DNA of 64,000 nt, taken from assembly GCF_025994435.1 (NCBI RefSeq), contig NZ_BAQK01000053.1, forward strand, positions 11,330 through 75,329, given 5' to 3'. Below are positions 1-8,805 of this stretch, one piece after another. How positions within the stretch are numbered: position 1 is the first letter of the stretch; the number at the start of each line of letters is the position of its first letter. The stretch is from Gluconacetobacter johannae (GTDB lineage Bacteria > Pseudomonadota > Alphaproteobacteria > Acetobacterales > Acetobacteraceae). The notes under the pieces are model-generated. The model had not been told where the DNA came from and did no database searches. It saw only the letters and a list, made by a program, of their open reading frames with translations. Both the position numbers and the translations under genes were made by a program.

Positions 1-777
1 CCGCTGGATGTCTCCGACCAATTGCGCTGCCCCGGTCCCGCCACGTCGCCGGGCCTGTGCGCCGCCTTCGTGCGGATCGACGCCGGCGACACGCTGCGCC
101 CCGACATCGCGGCGACGTCGCAGGTCTTCTACGTGATCCGGGGGGGGGGCCGCACCGAGCCCACGGCCGCCCACCTGCCGTCGGTGGAGTGGCAGCGCGG
201 CGACATCGTCGCCCTGCCCGGCGGCACCGGCTACGCCCACACCGCCAGCGACGACGCGACGCTGTACCTGGTGCATGACGCCCCGTTGCTGGCCTATCTG
301 GGGGTGCGGGTCGAACAACCCCGTTTCGAGCCCACGCTGTACCCCGCCGAGCGGACGATGGACGAATTGCGCGCCGTCGCCGCCAGCCCCGAGGCCCGGT
401 CGCGCAGCCGCGTGTCCGTGCTGCTGGGCAACACGAATTTTCCCGGCACCCGCACCATCACCCATGTCATCTGGACGATGTTCGGCCTGCTGCCGGCGCA
501 GTCGGTGCAGAAGCCGCACCGGCACCAGTCGGTGGCGCTGGACTACATCGTATCCTGCCCCGACGGGTGCTACACGCTGATCGGCGAGACGCTCGACGCC
601 CAGGGCCAGATCGCCAATCCGATCCGCCAGGACTGGCAGTCGGGCATGGCCTTCATCACGCCGCCCGGCCTGTGGCACGCCCATTACAACGAAAGCGACG
701 AGGAAGCCTTCCTGATGCCCATCCAGGATGCGGGATTGCAGACCTATCTGCGGTCGCTGGACATTCGGTTCGGCTGA
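1..777 (+). CDS. Two-domain cupin protein (5' end outside window)
   Basis: The reading frame is open to the left edge, so the N-terminus is missing; 258 codons are visible before TGA at 775-777. Two cupin halves can be seen. The first has FYVIRGGG, then GDIVALPGG and a YAHTAS strand. The second has KPHRHQSVALDYIV, then GMAFITPPGLWHAHYN, which carries the usual His residues of a cupin metal site. The bicupin layout resembles gentisate 1,2-dioxygenase-like proteins, but the substrate cannot be read from sequence. A run of ten G lies inside the coding region at 140-149 (Ile-Arg-Gly-Gly-Gly). The gene converges on the flavoprotein at 818-2236 with a palindromic repeat between them. Confidence 0.75.
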   Translation, partial: PLDVSDQLRCPGPATSPGLCAAFVRIDAGDTLRPDIAATSQVFYVIRGGGRTEPTAAHLPSVEWQRGDIVALPGGTGYAHTASDDATLYLVHDAPLLAYLGVRVEQPRFEPTLYPAERTMDELRAVAASPEARSRSRVSVLLGNTNFPGTRTITHVIWTMFGLLPAQSVQKPHRHQSVALDYIVSCPDGCYTLIGETLDAQGQIANPIRQDWQSGMAFITPPGLWHAHYNESDEEAFLMPIQDAGLQTYLRSLDIRFG

Positions 778-816
778 CGGGGGAAGGCAAGGGCCTTGGC
801 CCTTGCCGCCCTTCCC
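778..816. repeat. Intergenic palindrome, family member 1
   Basis: The arms GGCAAGGGCC and GGCCCTTGCC (786-795 and 798-807) enclose TT, with outer arms GGGAAG and CTTCCC. It sits between two convergent genes and probably serves as a bidirectional transcription terminator. It belongs to the repeat family described in the findings. Confidence 0.75.
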
Positions 817-817
817 T

Positions 818-2236
818 TCAGCGCCCCGTCAGAATCCGATCGACCAGTTGCCCCACCGTCGGCACGAAGCCGTCGGCATAGAACGGGTCGGTGGCGAAGC
901 GCCAGGCGTTGGTGCCGCCGAACATCAGGTTGTTGTCCATCACCGCGTCGCCCCCGTCGTCATGGGCGTGGGCGATGGCCTGCAACGTCTTCTGGATGCA
1001 GAACGAGCGCGGGTCGGCCTTGTGCCCGTTGGTATAGCCCGGCCCGCGCTGGCTCCAGTTCGAGAAGCGGCATTCCGACAGGCAGCCCATGCAGGCGACC
1101 TGATCGGCCAGGATCTCCTGCGCCTTGTCCTTCGTCACGAAGATCAGCGTCGAGTCCGGGGTACGCATCGCCTCGGTATAGCCTTCGGCCTCCCACAGGC
1201 GCACATGCTCGCGGTCGGCCTCGGTCATGAAGACCTGGCGGGCGCGGGCGCCGACGCCGTAGGGGGCCGTGTGCTCGCCCACCGGTTCGCTGGAATAGGC
1301 GACCTGGCGTTCCGAACGGCCCTGCAGCTCCAGCAGGAACGGGTTGTTGACGGCCGAGGAATAGAAGCCGGTCGGCGAGAAGCGGTTGAGGAACACGTCC
1401 CCCTTGTGCAAGGTCCGCAGGCGGCGCTTCCACGCATCGGGGATCGGGCTTTCCCGCGTCAGCAGCGGGCGGGTGCCGAACTGGAAGGCGATGGGGCCGA
1501 GGTCGGGATTGTCGATCCAGTCTTCCCATTCCTCCAGCCACCAGACGCCGCCGGCCATGATGATGGGCGTGTCGTGCAGCCCGAACGTCCGCATCGTGCG
1601 GCGCAGCGCCAGCACGCGCGGCAGCGGGTCCTCGGGGGTCTGCGGGTCCTCGGTGTTGGACAGGCCGTTATGGCCGCCAGCCCGCCACGGATCTTCGTAC
1701 ACCACGCCGCCCAGCAGGTCGGCGGTCTTGTTGAACGACCGCTTCCACAGGGCGCTGAACGCGCGGGCCGAGGAGACGATCGGGTAGTAATGGATGCCGA
1801 AGCGCGCCGCGATGTCCGACAGGCGATAGGGCATGCCCGCACCGCAGGTCACGCCGTGGATCAGGCCCGGCGCGCCTTCCAGCACGCCGGTGATGACCTG
1901 TTCGGCCCCGCCCATTTCCCACAGGATGTTGGCATGGACCCGGCCCCGGCCGCCCGACAGGTCGTGGGCGATGCGGGCCTGGGCGATGCCGCCGCGAATG
2001 GCGTACTCCACCAGCTCGTCCTGCCGTTCGCGCCGGGTGCGGCCGTGATAGACCTGCGGCACCGGCCGGCCGTCCGCGTCGTACGAATCGGCATTGACGA
2101 CCGAGACCGTGCCGGCGCCGCCGGCTGCCGCCCAATGCCCGGACGTGACCCCGGTCGAGACCGACACGCCCTTTCCGCCTTCGACCAGCGGCAGGACATC
2201 CACCCCACCCATGCGGATCGCATTGATCGCCTTCAT
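818..2236 (-). CDS. Nitronate monooxygenase-family flavoprotein
   Basis: The family folds as an FMN-binding TIM barrel that oxidises nitronates or acts as an enoyl-reductase-like flavoenzyme. Visible are an N-terminal MGGVDVLPLVEGGKGVSV loop, GAPGLIHGVTCGAGMP in the barrel, and TPIIMAGGVWWLEEWEDW followed by AFQFGTRPLLT, which resembles the phosphate-binding end of NMO proteins. At 472 aa it is longer than typical NMOs (about 320-380 aa); the C-terminal part contains a CMGCLSECRFSNW Cys cluster. I chose ATG 2236 (MKAINAIRMGG) because it has AGGG upstream; a longer frame adds 28 unlikely residues. The substrate is unknown. Confidence 0.72.
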   Translation of the reverse strand: MKAINAIRMGGVDVLPLVEGGKGVSVSTGVTSGHWAAAGGAGTVSVVNADSYDADGRPVPQVYHGRTRRERQDELVEYAIRGGIAQARIAHDLSGGRGRVHANILWEMGGAEQVITGVLEGAPGLIHGVTCGAGMPYRLSDIAARFGIHYYPIVSSARAFSALWKRSFNKTADLLGGVVYEDPWRAGGHNGLSNTEDPQTPEDPLPRVLALRRTMRTFGLHDTPIIMAGGVWWLEEWEDWIDNPDLGPIAFQFGTRPLLTRESPIPDAWKRRLRTLHKGDVFLNRFSPTGFYSSAVNNPFLLELQGRSERQVAYSSEPVGEHTAPYGVGARARQVFMTEADREHVRLWEAEGYTEAMRTPDSTLIFVTKDKAQEILADQVACMGCLSECRFSNWSQRGPGYTNGHKADPRSFCIQKTLQAIAHAHDDGGDAVMDNNLMFGGTNAWRFATDPFYADGFVPTVGQLVDRILTGR

Positions 2237-2364
2237 CTCTACCCTATCGTCCACGACACCCGCATGGGGGCCGGCGTTTAACGGTTCTGTCCCCGCCCGG
2301 CCGGACGGGGGCGCCGCCACGGCCGGGCTGGGCGCAACGCGCCCCGCCCGGCCCCGGTCGGCCC

Positions 2365-4506
2365 TCAGCGCGCGGGCGGGCGGCCCGGCTTGGCGCCGAC
2401 GGTATCGGTGATGTCGGCGCCGGTTTCCTGATCCACGACGCGCATCGACAGCTTGACCTTGCCGCGATCGTCGAAGCCCAGGACCTTGACCTTCACGGTA
2501 TCGCCCTGGTTGACCACATCGGTGGTCTTGGCGACGCGGCCCGTCGACAGTTCCGAGATGTGGACCAGACCGTCCCGCGCGCCCATGAAGTTCACGAACG
2601 CACCGAAATCGGCGGTCTTGACCACCTTGCCGTTGTAGATCTTGCCGATCTCGGGCTCGGCCACGATGCCGCGGATCCGCTCGATGGCCTTTTCGGCCTG
2701 ATCTTCGGACGTGGCGGCGATCATGATCGTGCCGTCGTCGTTGATGTCGATCTTGGCGCCCGAATATTCGACGATCTCGCGGATGACCTTGCCGCCCTGG
2801 CCGATCACGTCGCGGATCTTCTCCTTGGGCACCGAGATCGTGGTGATCTTCGGTGCGGACGAGGACACGTCGGCGCGGCCTTCGGTCAGCGCCTTGGCCA
2901 TCTCGCCCAGGATGTGCAGGCGGCCGTCGCGCGCCTGGGCCAGGGCGATCTTCATGATCTCGGGCGTGATGGACGTGATCTTGATGTCCATCTGCAGCGA
3001 GGTCACGCCCTGCTCGGTGCCCGCGACCTTGAAGTCCATGTCGCCCAGATGGTCTTCGTCACCCAGGATGTCGGACAGCACGGCGAAGCCGCGATCTTCC
3101 TTGATAAGGCCCATGGCGATGCCCGCCACCGGACGCTTCAGCGGCACGCCGGCATCCATCAGCGCCAGCGAGGTGCCGCAGACCGTGGCCATCGAGGACG
3201 ACCCGTTGCTCTCGGTGATCTCGGACACCACGCGCATCGTGTACGGGAAGGTGTCCTTGCCGGGCAGCAGCGGATGGATGGCGCGCCAGGCCAGCTTGCC
3301 ATGCCCGATCTCGCGCCGGCCGGGCGAGCCCATGCGGCCGCACTCGCCCACCGAATAGGGAGGGAAGTTGTAGTGCAGCATGAAGTTGGTGCGGTACTCG
3401 CCTTCCAGCGCGTCGATCACCTGCTCGTCCTGCGCGGTGCCCAGCGTCGCCACGACCAGGGCCTGCGTCTCGCCACGGGTGAACAGGGCCGAGCCATGGG
3501 CGCGCGGCAGGATGCCGACTTCCGAGACGATCGGGCGGACCGTCTTCAGGTCGCGGCCGTCGATGCGGTAGCCGGTGTCGAGCACGGCGCTACGCACCAC
3601 GTCGGCTTCCAGTTCCTTCAGCATCGGCTTGGCGGCGGCGGCGTCCAGGCCCTCGGCGGTCAGGGCGGCCAGGACGGCCTCCTTCGCGGCGCCGACCTTC
3701 TTGTAGCGCTCCTGCTTCACGCGCTCCTGATACGCCTCGGCGATGGGCGCGCGGCCCAGGGCGTCGATGCGCTTCTGCAGGGCGATGGCCTCGGCCGACG
3801 GCTCGACCAGGTCCCACGGCGCCTTGGCCGCGTGCTCGGCCAGCGCGATGATGGCGTCGATCACGACCTGGAAGGCCTCATGACCGAACGTCACGGCGCC
3901 CAGCATCACGTCCTCGGACAGTTCGCCGGCCTCGGACTCGACCATCAGCACGCCTTCCGACGTCCCGGCGAGGACGAGGTCGAGCGCGCTTTCCTTCATT
4001 TCCGCGATGGTCGGGTTCAGGATGTAGGCGCCATCCTTGTAGCCCACGCGGCAGGCCGCCACCGGGCCGAAGAAGGGAATGCCCGACAGGGTCAGCGCCG
4101 CCGAGCAGCCGATCAGGGCGGCGATCGCCGGATCGTTCTCCAGGTCGTGGCTCAGGACCGTCGCGACGACCTGGACCTCGTTGCGGAAATTGTCCGGGAA
4201 CAGCGGGCGGATCGGGCGGTCGATCAGGCGGGAATTCAGGACCTCGATCTCGGACGGACGGCCTTCACGCTTGAAGAAGCCGCCGGGGATCTTGCCGGCC
4301 GCAAAGGCCTTTTCCTGGTAGTTGACCGTCAGCGGGAAGAAATCCTGGCCCGGCTTGACGCTGCGGGCGCCGACGGCGGTGCACAGCACGACCGTGTCGC
4401 CATAGGTCACGACGACGGCGCCGTCGGCCTGGCGGGCGATCTTGCCGGTCTCCAGCACCAGGGGGCGGCCGCCCCACTCGATTTCCTTGCGGTAGTAATT
4501 GAACAT
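2365..4506 (-). CDS. pnp: Polyribonucleotide nucleotidyltransferase (PNPase)
   Basis: Phosphorolytic 3'-5' exoribonuclease of the degradosome, which also polymerises NDPs into RNA tails. The 713 aa match the family length. In order come the first RNase PH domain (MFNYYRKEIEWGGRPLVLE start; KREGRPSEIEVLNSRLIDRP), an alpha-helical linker, the second RNase PH domain with GMGSPGRREIGHGKLAWRA-type catalytic loops, a KH domain (IRDVIGQGGKVIREI) and an S1 domain (GKIYNGKVVKTADFGAFV) near the C-terminus. ATG 4506 has AGGA about 9 nt upstream. It lies downstream of rpsO on the same strand, the classic rpsO-pnp arrangement, with a structured 320-nt leader between them. Confidence 0.98.
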   Translation of the reverse strand: MFNYYRKEIEWGGRPLVLETGKIARQADGAVVVTYGDTVVLCTAVGARSVKPGQDFFPLTVNYQEKAFAAGKIPGGFFKREGRPSEIEVLNSRLIDRPIRPLFPDNFRNEVQVVATVLSHDLENDPAIAALIGCSAALTLSGIPFFGPVAACRVGYKDGAYILNPTIAEMKESALDLVLAGTSEGVLMVESEAGELSEDVMLGAVTFGHEAFQVVIDAIIALAEHAAKAPWDLVEPSAEAIALQKRIDALGRAPIAEAYQERVKQERYKKVGAAKEAVLAALTAEGLDAAAAKPMLKELEADVVRSAVLDTGYRIDGRDLKTVRPIVSEVGILPRAHGSALFTRGETQALVVATLGTAQDEQVIDALEGEYRTNFMLHYNFPPYSVGECGRMGSPGRREIGHGKLAWRAIHPLLPGKDTFPYTMRVVSEITESNGSSSMATVCGTSLALMDAGVPLKRPVAGIAMGLIKEDRGFAVLSDILGDEDHLGDMDFKVAGTEQGVTSLQMDIKITSITPEIMKIALAQARDGRLHILGEMAKALTEGRADVSSSAPKITTISVPKEKIRDVIGQGGKVIREIVEYSGAKIDINDDGTIMIAATSEDQAEKAIERIRGIVAEPEIGKIYNGKVVKTADFGAFVNFMGARDGLVHISELSTGRVAKTTDVVNQGDTVKVKVLGFDDRGKVKLSMRVVDQETGADITDTVGAKPGRPPAR

Positions 4507-4826
4507 TCAGACATGTCCTGTCGGGCGGCCGGCCCGGACGGAGCGAAGCATCCCGGACAAAGGGATGAGAGACAGCGCCTCGGACGGCATGGAGCGATGA
4601 CGGTCACCCGTCAAAACACCATGTGGCCTGAAACGCTGCGACCCGGTCCGGATGTCTCCACCGTCGTGGCGGCAGCATGTTGCCCGGCCCACGATTGGGC
4701 GACGGGGGTGGCCTGCCTGGCCAGGCAGGGTGGCCGGTGCCCCCCGCCCGCCGGGCGGACCGGCGCGATCAGGCACGGGCCATGACCATGAGAAACATGG
4801 TCACGCGCGCCCGATCGCGCAACGGG
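4507..4826 (-). promoter_or_regulatory. Structured rpsO-pnp intergenic leader
   Basis: This stretch of 320 nt holds no credible gene. It contains a perfect 18-bp palindrome at 4712-4729 (CCTGCCTGGCCAGGCAGG) and a second hairpin at 4783-4803 with arms TGACCATG and CATGGTCA around AGAAA, just downstream of the rpsO stop. Neither is followed by a U tract. In other bacteria the rpsO-pnp spacer carries a terminator and an RNase III-processed hairpin through which PNPase controls its own mRNA. These two stems are the natural candidates here, by inference. Confidence 0.5.
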
Positions 4827-5096
4827 TCAGCGACGCAGGCCCAGACGGCCGATCAGGGTCTGGTACCGGGCGCTGTCCTTGCGCTTCAGATAGTCCAGCA
4901 GGCCACGGCGCTTGCCGACCATCACCAGCAGGCCGCGACGCGAATGGAAATCCTTCGCGTGGGTCTTCAGATGCTCGGTCAGGTTGGTGATCCGCTCGGT
5001 CAGCAGGGCGACCTGGACCTCGGGCGAGCCGGTATCGGTGGCGGCGGTCTTGTATTCGCCGATCAGCGTCGTGCGACGCTCTGCGGTAATCGACAT
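4827..5096 (-). CDS. rpsO: 30S ribosomal protein S15
   Basis: Primary 16S rRNA-binding protein of the small-subunit platform. The 89 aa equal the family length. Signature stretches are MSITAERRTTLIGEYKT, TGSPEVQVALLTERI and HSRRGLLVMVGKRRGLLDYL. ATG 5096 is chosen over a longer frame because it yields the conserved N-terminus and is preceded by GGAGA. It lies 23 bp downstream of truB and upstream of pnp, as in many proteobacteria. Confidence 0.98.
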   Translation of the reverse strand: MSITAERRTTLIGEYKTAATDTGSPEVQVALLTERITNLTEHLKTHAKDFHSRRGLLVMVGKRRGLLDYLKRKDSARYQTLIGRLGLRR

Positions 5097-5119
5097 CGTG
5101 TTCTCCATAAATACGAAGG

Positions 5120-6040
5120 TTAGAGCATGCGGTCCGGGCGCAGCCAGCCATCTTCCAGCCGGCACAACCCGATCACGCGCCCCCCGTCCATTCCCCGCAC
5201 GACCCCTTGCGCGGGGTCGACGGCGTCCGGAATACGCCCCATCAGGTCGAGCAGGCTGATCGCCTGCCCGTGTGACAGGGCCCCCGCTTCTTCCTCGGTC
5301 AGGGCCAGCGCCGGGATGTCGGCCAGCGCGGTCGCAACCGGAAGCAGCAGATCCGGTGAGGCAGGCGCGTTGTCGTCGTTCAGGACAATTTTGTCCAGAA
5401 GAATTGCATTATCCTCGGAAAACGGGCCCACGCGCAGCCGGCGCAGGGCGGCGACATGCCCGACCGTGCCGCAGGCCCGGGCGATGTCGCGCGCCAGCGA
5501 GCGCATGTAGACGCCCTTGCCGGATTCCACCTCGAAGATCGCGGTGTCGGCATCGGGGCGGGCCACCAGTTCGAACCGGTCGATCCGCGCCGGACGCGGC
5601 GGCAGGTCGGGGGGGCGGCCATCGCGCGCCATGTCGTACGCGCGCTCGCCCGCCACCTTGATCGCGGAATAGACCGGCGGGACCTGCATGATGTCGCCGC
5701 GAAAGGCCGGCAGCGCCGCACGGAAGGCGTCGTCCGTCGGGCGCACGTCCGACGTTTCCGTCACCGCGCCGTCGGCGTCATCGGTGTCGCGGGCCTCGCC
5801 CAGGCGCAGGGTGAACTGGTACCGCTTGGTGCCGTCCATGATATAAGGCACCGTCTTGGTGGCCGCGCCGAAGGCGATGGGCAGCAGTCCGGTCGCCAGA
5901 GGGTCCAGCGTGCCGCCATGCCCTGCCTTGCGCGCGTCGAACAGACGCTTCACCCGGTTGACGACATCGGTCGATGTCATGCCGGACGGCTTGTCGATGA
6001 CCAGCCAGCCATCAATCGGACGTCCGCGCTTGCGTCGCAT
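5120..6040 (-). CDS. truB: tRNA pseudouridine(55) synthase TruB
   Basis: Isomerises U55 to pseudouridine in the T-loop of tRNAs. At 306 aa it has the family length. The N-terminal KPSGMTSTDVV motif is followed by AGHGGTLDPLATGLLPIAFG, whose Asp is the catalytic nucleophile, then YTMRSLARD-type KGVYMRSLARDIA in the catalytic core and a short C-terminal PUA-like region. The gene starts an apparent truB-rpsO-pnp transcription unit on the minus strand, with 156 bp separating it from the divergent MCE gene. Confidence 0.97.
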   Translation of the reverse strand: MRRKRGRPIDGWLVIDKPSGMTSTDVVNRVKRLFDARKAGHGGTLDPLATGLLPIAFGAATKTVPYIMDGTKRYQFTLRLGEARDTDDADGAVTETSDVRPTDDAFRAALPAFRGDIMQVPPVYSAIKVAGERAYDMARDGRPPDLPPRPARIDRFELVARPDADTAIFEVESGKGVYMRSLARDIARACGTVGHVAALRRLRVGPFSEDNAILLDKIVLNDDNAPASPDLLLPVATALADIPALALTEEEAGALSHGQAISLLDLMGRIPDAVDPAQGVVRGMDGGRVIGLCRLEDGWLRPDRML

Positions 6041-6196
6041 GGGCAGAACCTTTTTTCAGAATCTCTGGGGAGGCGTGCGTTTAGACGAGCCCCGAGCGAG
6101 GAGCAATGCCGGATTGTGCGATGCCCCGTTCCCTCCGGCCCGTCCAGCGACGAAAACGAACCTCATCCTCTCACCCTCCGGCCGGAAACCACGCCC

Positions 6197-7213
6197 ATGA
6201 CGACATCCCCGCACGCGCCGGGCCCGCCCGACCGGGCGGGACGGGTAACGACCGCTTTGTTCGTCGCGGGCGGGCTGGCGATCGGGCTGGGTATCCTGGG
6301 TTCGATCGGGCAGTTCGGCATCGCCGCCCGGACCGAACGCGCCGTCATCGTCTTCGATACGCCGGTCGCCGGCCTGGGCCCCGGCGCGCCCGTCACCTTC
6401 CGGGGGGTGGCGCTGGGGCGCGTCGAACAGGTCGCGGCCCTGGTTGACCCGGCGCGAAGCAGCGTCGTGGTGCCGGTGACCATCCGCATCCAGCCCGACC
6501 GTATCCGCCTGGCGCCGCACACCCCACGGCGCGTCACCGTGGCCTATCTGGTGGAGCAGGGGCTGGAGGCCGAATTGCATAGCCAGAGCGTGGTGACCGG
6601 ACGCATCGGGATCGACCTGGATTTCACCGCGCCCGACCCGTCGCGGCGCCCCCCGCCCCATCATCCCGGCCTGTCGTCCCTGGTGGAAATCCCGGCCCAT
6701 CTGTCCGCCTGGCAGGTGCTGCGCCACACGCTGACCACCCTGCCGGTCCACGCCATGGCGGCCGAAGCCCGGCAGGCCGTCGCCCACGGCCGGCATCTCG
6801 CGGCGGACCTGTCCACCACCCTGCCGCCCCTGCGCGACAGGCTGGACGCCCTGCGCGCCGACGCAACCACACTGGGAAACACCCTGCATCGCACGGAACG
6901 CAGGCTGGGCCGCAAACTGGCGACAACCCGGACGAACCTGGCCCACATGTCCGCCACAGCCCGCCGGCAGGCCGACGCGCGCGGCGCGGACATCCACGCC
7001 CTGGCCGCCTCATCCCGCGCCGCCCTGGCCGAGGCGCGACAGACACGCGACGACCTGTGCACGCTGACGGACGCACACTCACCTGCACGCGCGGACCTGG
7101 CGGCCGCCCAACGCGACATCGCCGCCGCCGGCCCCGCCCTGCACCGCGCCGTCCGCGCGGTGGAACGGAATCCGGCCATGCTGGTCAGTGCGCCAAGGGG
7201 CTTTGCCCCTTGA
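6197..7213 (+). CDS. Solo MCE/MlaD-domain lipid-transport-like protein
   Basis: MCE proteins bind lipids in the periplasm and usually serve Mla, Pqi or Let transporters. This 338-aa protein has one N-terminal membrane helix (about residues 19-38, ALFVAGGLAIGLGILG), one MCE domain (about 45-130; VFDTPVAGLGPGAPVTFRGV, then VTGRIGIDLDF) and a long Ala/Arg-rich helical tail likely to form a coiled coil. ATG 6197 gives a short cytoplasmic N-region before the helix. No MlaE permease or MlaF ATPase lies nearby, so a partner elsewhere is inferred. The last residues (PRGFAP) and the stop lie inside an intergenic palindrome. Confidence 0.75.
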   Translation: MTTSPHAPGPPDRAGRVTTALFVAGGLAIGLGILGSIGQFGIAARTERAVIVFDTPVAGLGPGAPVTFRGVALGRVEQVAALVDPARSSVVVPVTIRIQPDRIRLAPHTPRRVTVAYLVEQGLEAELHSQSVVTGRIGIDLDFTAPDPSRRPPPHHPGLSSLVEIPAHLSAWQVLRHTLTTLPVHAMAAEARQAVAHGRHLAADLSTTLPPLRDRLDALRADATTLGNTLHRTERRLGRKLATTRTNLAHMSATARRQADARGADIHALAASSRAALAEARQTRDDLCTLTDAHSPARADLAAAQRDIAAAGPALHRAVRAVERNPAMLVSAPRGFAP

Positions 7214-7237
7214 ACCCCCATCAAAGGCTTGCCTTTG
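7194..7237. repeat. Intergenic palindrome, family member 2
   Basis: Two stems: CAAGGGGC-TTT-GCCCCTTG at 7194-7212 and CAAAGGC-TT-GCCTTTG at 7222-7237. The first stem overlaps the last codons and TGA of the MCE-domain gene. It lies between convergent genes and probably terminates both. Confidence 0.75.
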
Positions 7238-7269
7238 AAATCCAGTCCTTAAGCGTAAGGCTCATCCTG

Positions 7270-8049
7270 TCAGCCGGGTGACGCGACGGACCCAGCCAGC
7301 AGACCCCCGTCAATATTCACTTCCGTTCCCGTCACGTAGGTTGCTTCGTCAGAGGCGAGAGTGACCGCAATCGCAGCCACTTCATCGGGCAGGCCGAACC
7401 GCTTGAGTGGCGTGTCGGCAACCAGCGCCCGCATCCTCGCTTCCCGGTCCGGTCCCGTGCCGAGCATCGGTTCCCAGATCGGCGTCAGTATCGCGGCAGG
7501 ATGGATCGAATTGCATCGAATCTTCCACCCCTGCTGCGCGCAGTAGAGCGCAACCGTCTTGCTGTGATTGCGAATGGCCGCCTTGGACGACGCATAGGCC
7601 GCGGCGAGCGGAATGCCGACAAGGCCGGAGCGCGACGAAATGTTGATGATCGAGCCGCTGCCTTGCCCCTTCATCGCACCGATCGCGTAGCGGCAGCCGA
7701 GGAACGTCCCGTCGAGATTGACCCGATGAACGTCTCGCCAGTCCGCAAGGCTGGCGTGTTCGGGGTCGTGGGCGACCATCCCCTGCTCGAATCCCGTCAC
7801 GCCGGCGTTGTTGACCACCACGTCGGCCATCGGAACACGTTGGGCCAGCCGAAGCCAGTCGGCCTCTTCCCGCACGTCGAGCTTTTCGAACCGGCACCCG
7901 ATTTCCGCTGCTGTCGCGGCGCCGGCGGTTTCATCCAGATCGGTGACGAAGACGATGCCGCCTTCATGGTGGAAGCGGGCGGCAATCGCACGGCCGATGC
8001 CGCGCGCAGCGCCGGTAACGACGCATGTCTTTCCATTCAGTCTTTGCAT
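7270..8049 (-). CDS. Short-chain dehydrogenase/reductase (SDR)
   Basis: Classical NAD(P)-dependent SDR of 259 aa. The Rossmann glycine motif TGAARGIGRAIA is near residue 10, an acidic VTDLDE follows beta-2 (suggesting NAD preference), NNAGVTG marks beta-4, and the catalytic set is Ser in INISSRSG with YASSK (Tyr-x-x-x-Lys). ATG 8049 is chosen because MQRLNGKTCVVTG is the usual N-terminus. Substrate unknown. It is a single gene, tail-to-tail with the MCE gene. Confidence 0.9.
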   Translation of the reverse strand: MQRLNGKTCVVTGAARGIGRAIAARFHHEGGIVFVTDLDETAGAATAAEIGCRFEKLDVREEADWLRLAQRVPMADVVVNNAGVTGFEQGMVAHDPEHASLADWRDVHRVNLDGTFLGCRYAIGAMKGQGSGSIINISSRSGLVGIPLAAAYASSKAAIRNHSKTVALYCAQQGWKIRCNSIHPAAILTPIWEPMLGTGPDREARMRALVADTPLKRFGLPDEVAAIAVTLASDEATYVTGTEVNIDGGLLAGSVASPG

Positions 8050-8214
8050 GATATTCTCGAAATAGAGACCAGCCGGCGAGTTGCCCCGCATGCGAATGTC
8101 TTGCCGCCTTAGCGGTGACGCTGGATCATTTCGAAAACTCCCTGGTCACTTCAACGATAGCCGGTGGGGCCGGAGCGAGCAACGGTCTCAACCGTCAGCT
8201 TTGGTATGACACAT

Positions 8215-8326
8215 CAGGGCTCTGCCCTGAAACCCGCCAAAGGCAGTCGCCTTTGGAAACCAATCTGTTGATCCACGATCGGGGTCCAGGGCCTCAGGCC
8301 CTGGTGGGTTCGGGCAACGCCCGACC
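8215..8326. repeat. Intergenic palindrome, family member 3 (composite of four stems)
   Basis: Four hairpin modules in a row: CAGGGC-TCT-GCCCTG (8215-8229), CCAAAGGC-AGTC-GCCTTTGG (8237-8256), CCAGGGCC-TCA-GGCCCTGG (8286-8304) and TCGGGC-AAC-GCCCGA (8310-8324). The order is the reverse complement of the copy at 49374-49483. It lies downstream of rbfA, the last gene of the nusA-infB operon, in a 318-bp gap (8050-8367) that holds no gene. Confidence 0.8.
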
Positions 8327-8367
8327 TTCCCTGACACAGGACACCATCCCATCGCAGGAGGGGTCCG

Positions 8368-8805
8368 TCAGTCGAGGTCGCGGGCGACGTCCGGCTGCTT
8401 CAGCAGCGCGTCGACTTCCATGGCGTAATCCAGCGCGGTGTCCGGCTGGAAATGGATTTCCGGCACCTGGCGCAGGCGCACGCCCGAGGACAGGCGCGAC
8501 CGCAGGAACGGCGCCGCGCGTTTCAGCGCCGGCAACAGCGATTCGACGTCGCTGCGGCCCAGCCGGGCGACGAACGCGGTGGCATGCTTGAGGTCGGGGG
8601 AAATCCGGACCTCGGTCACCGTGATGCGGGCGTCCGACAGGTCGGGGTCGCGAAATTCGGTGCGGGCGAACAGGTCCGCCAGCACGCGCCGCACTTCCTC
8701 CGCCACGCGAAGCTGACGCTGCGAGGGCCCGGAAGCAGCGTGGCCGGCGAGTTTCCCCGCCGGCCCCGCCGTAGTCACCTTCCCGCGTGTGGGATTGCGG
8801 CTCAT
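8368..8805 (-). CDS. rbfA: 30S ribosome-binding factor A
   Basis: Cold-shock factor for late 16S rRNA maturation, with a KH-type fold. The 145-aa product has QLRVAEEVRRVLADLF, then DARITVTEVRISPDLKHATAFV and LSSGVRLRQVPEIHFQPD, all typical of RbfA. The start ATG 8805 overlaps the infB stop by 4 nt (ATGA), so translation is probably coupled. It is the last gene of the rimP-nusA-ylxR-infB-rbfA unit. Confidence 0.96.
   Translation of the reverse strand: MSRNPTRGKVTTAGPAGKLAGHAASGPSQRQLRVAEEVRRVLADLFARTEFRDPDLSDARITVTEVRISPDLKHATAFVARLGRSDVESLLPALKRAAPFLRSRLSSGVRLRQVPEIHFQPDTALDYAMEVDALLKQPDVARDLD

Noticed and set aside
2560..4785. Long plus-strand frame of 741 codons opposite pnp
   Set aside because: It is a codon-bias shadow of pnp, with His/Asp/Gly-rich, domain-free translation.
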